Origin: Burkholderia sp. WSM2232
Lineage (GTDB): Bacteria; Pseudomonadota; Gammaproteobacteria; Burkholderiales; Burkholderiaceae
NCBI RefSeq assembly: GCF_000472545.1
Contig: NZ_AWZV01000042.1
Coordinates: 230-41,559, forward strand
Length of the DNA stretch: 41,330 bases
Reading direction: 5' to 3'
Below are positions 41,176 through 41,330 of this stretch, piece after piece. Below the pieces are notes generated by a model, which had not been told where the DNA came from, did no database searches, and saw nothing but the letters and a program-made list of their open reading frames with translations. The position numbers were made by a program, and so were the translations under genes. The first letter of the stretch is position 1; each line of letters begins with the position of its first letter.

Positions 41176-41330
41176 GCGTGTTTGCTTGTGGCAGTTGTTT
41201 GCTTATGCCAGTTCTTTGCTTGTTGCGTTGTCTGCGAGACGTGAATCCGGTGCGCACGCGGCATGGCCTGATCGACCCTGTCCCAGCGCCAGTGCTCCGG
41301 CTACGATACGCCTCATTGCAGAGGTTGTGA

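Noticed and set aside
40968..41264. Minus-strand frame with five Ala-Ala-Asp-Glu-His units
   Set aside because: It is produced by the 15-bp repeat; several other frames through the same array are also open and there is no ribosome site or conserved flanking sequence.

Overview
The window looks like chromosomal DNA of a Burkholderiaceae member, most likely Paraburkholderia or Burkholderia sensu lato. The reasons are the very GC-rich coding bias, the dense shadow reading frames, and the gene set: SBP56 protein, phosphoketolase with acetate kinase, YceH, UdgX, and a ClsB/YbhP-like pair. This is inference from sequence style and families. No rRNA, tRNA, transposase, integrase, prophage or CRISPR array was found.

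Layout. 1-5.3 kb: HSL-type esterase, lytic transglycosylase, orphan SsuA-like sulfonate-binding protein, an SBP56 (methanethiol oxidase family) gene behind a foldable leader, and a coupled His-containing membrane protein. 5.4-11.6 kb: DUF2795 protein, a large lipoprotein with a probable NlpC/P60-like domain, and a phospholipase D-VTT fusion overlapping an EEP phosphodiesterase (compare clsB/ybhP), then a proline-rich small protein. 11.7-18.4 kb: KfrA-like coiled-coil protein, PQQ-type sugar dehydrogenase, and two divergent GH13 enzymes. 18.4-25.6 kb: a signalling island. A periplasmic binding protein with a membrane histidine kinase faces, across a divergent control region, a PAS kinase, a single-domain receiver, a CheC-type phosphatase and a receiver fused to a degenerate HD-GYP domain. 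25.7-32.9 kb: small unknown membrane proteins, DUF72, UdgX, FemAB/CelD-like acyltransferase, SfnB/DszC-like flavoprotein, SLATT-like protein and YceH. 33-41 kb: lipocalin, BON protein, the phosphoketolase-acetate kinase operon, ankyrin protein, HAD phosphatase and a short 6-phosphogluconate dehydrogenase.

Working together. Phosphoketolase and acetate kinase form a clear pathway (sugar phosphate to acetyl phosphate to acetate plus ATP), with 6-phosphogluconate dehydrogenase and the GH13 enzymes as loosely related carbon functions. SsuA-like, SBP56 and SfnB-like genes hint at organosulfur scavenging but are not one operon. The 18.4-25.6 kb island is the best candidate for a coherent, poorly described system: two kinases with nearly identical cores, a ligand-binding protein, a receiver, a receiver phosphatase and an output protein whose HD-GYP metal-site and signature residues are replaced.

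A second theme is non-coding. At least six intergenic spacers carry short tandem repeats of different periods (7, 9, 9, 11, 15/16 bp and one irregular set), and two of the 9-bp families are related in sequence. These repeats open spurious reading frames on both strands, which were left out.
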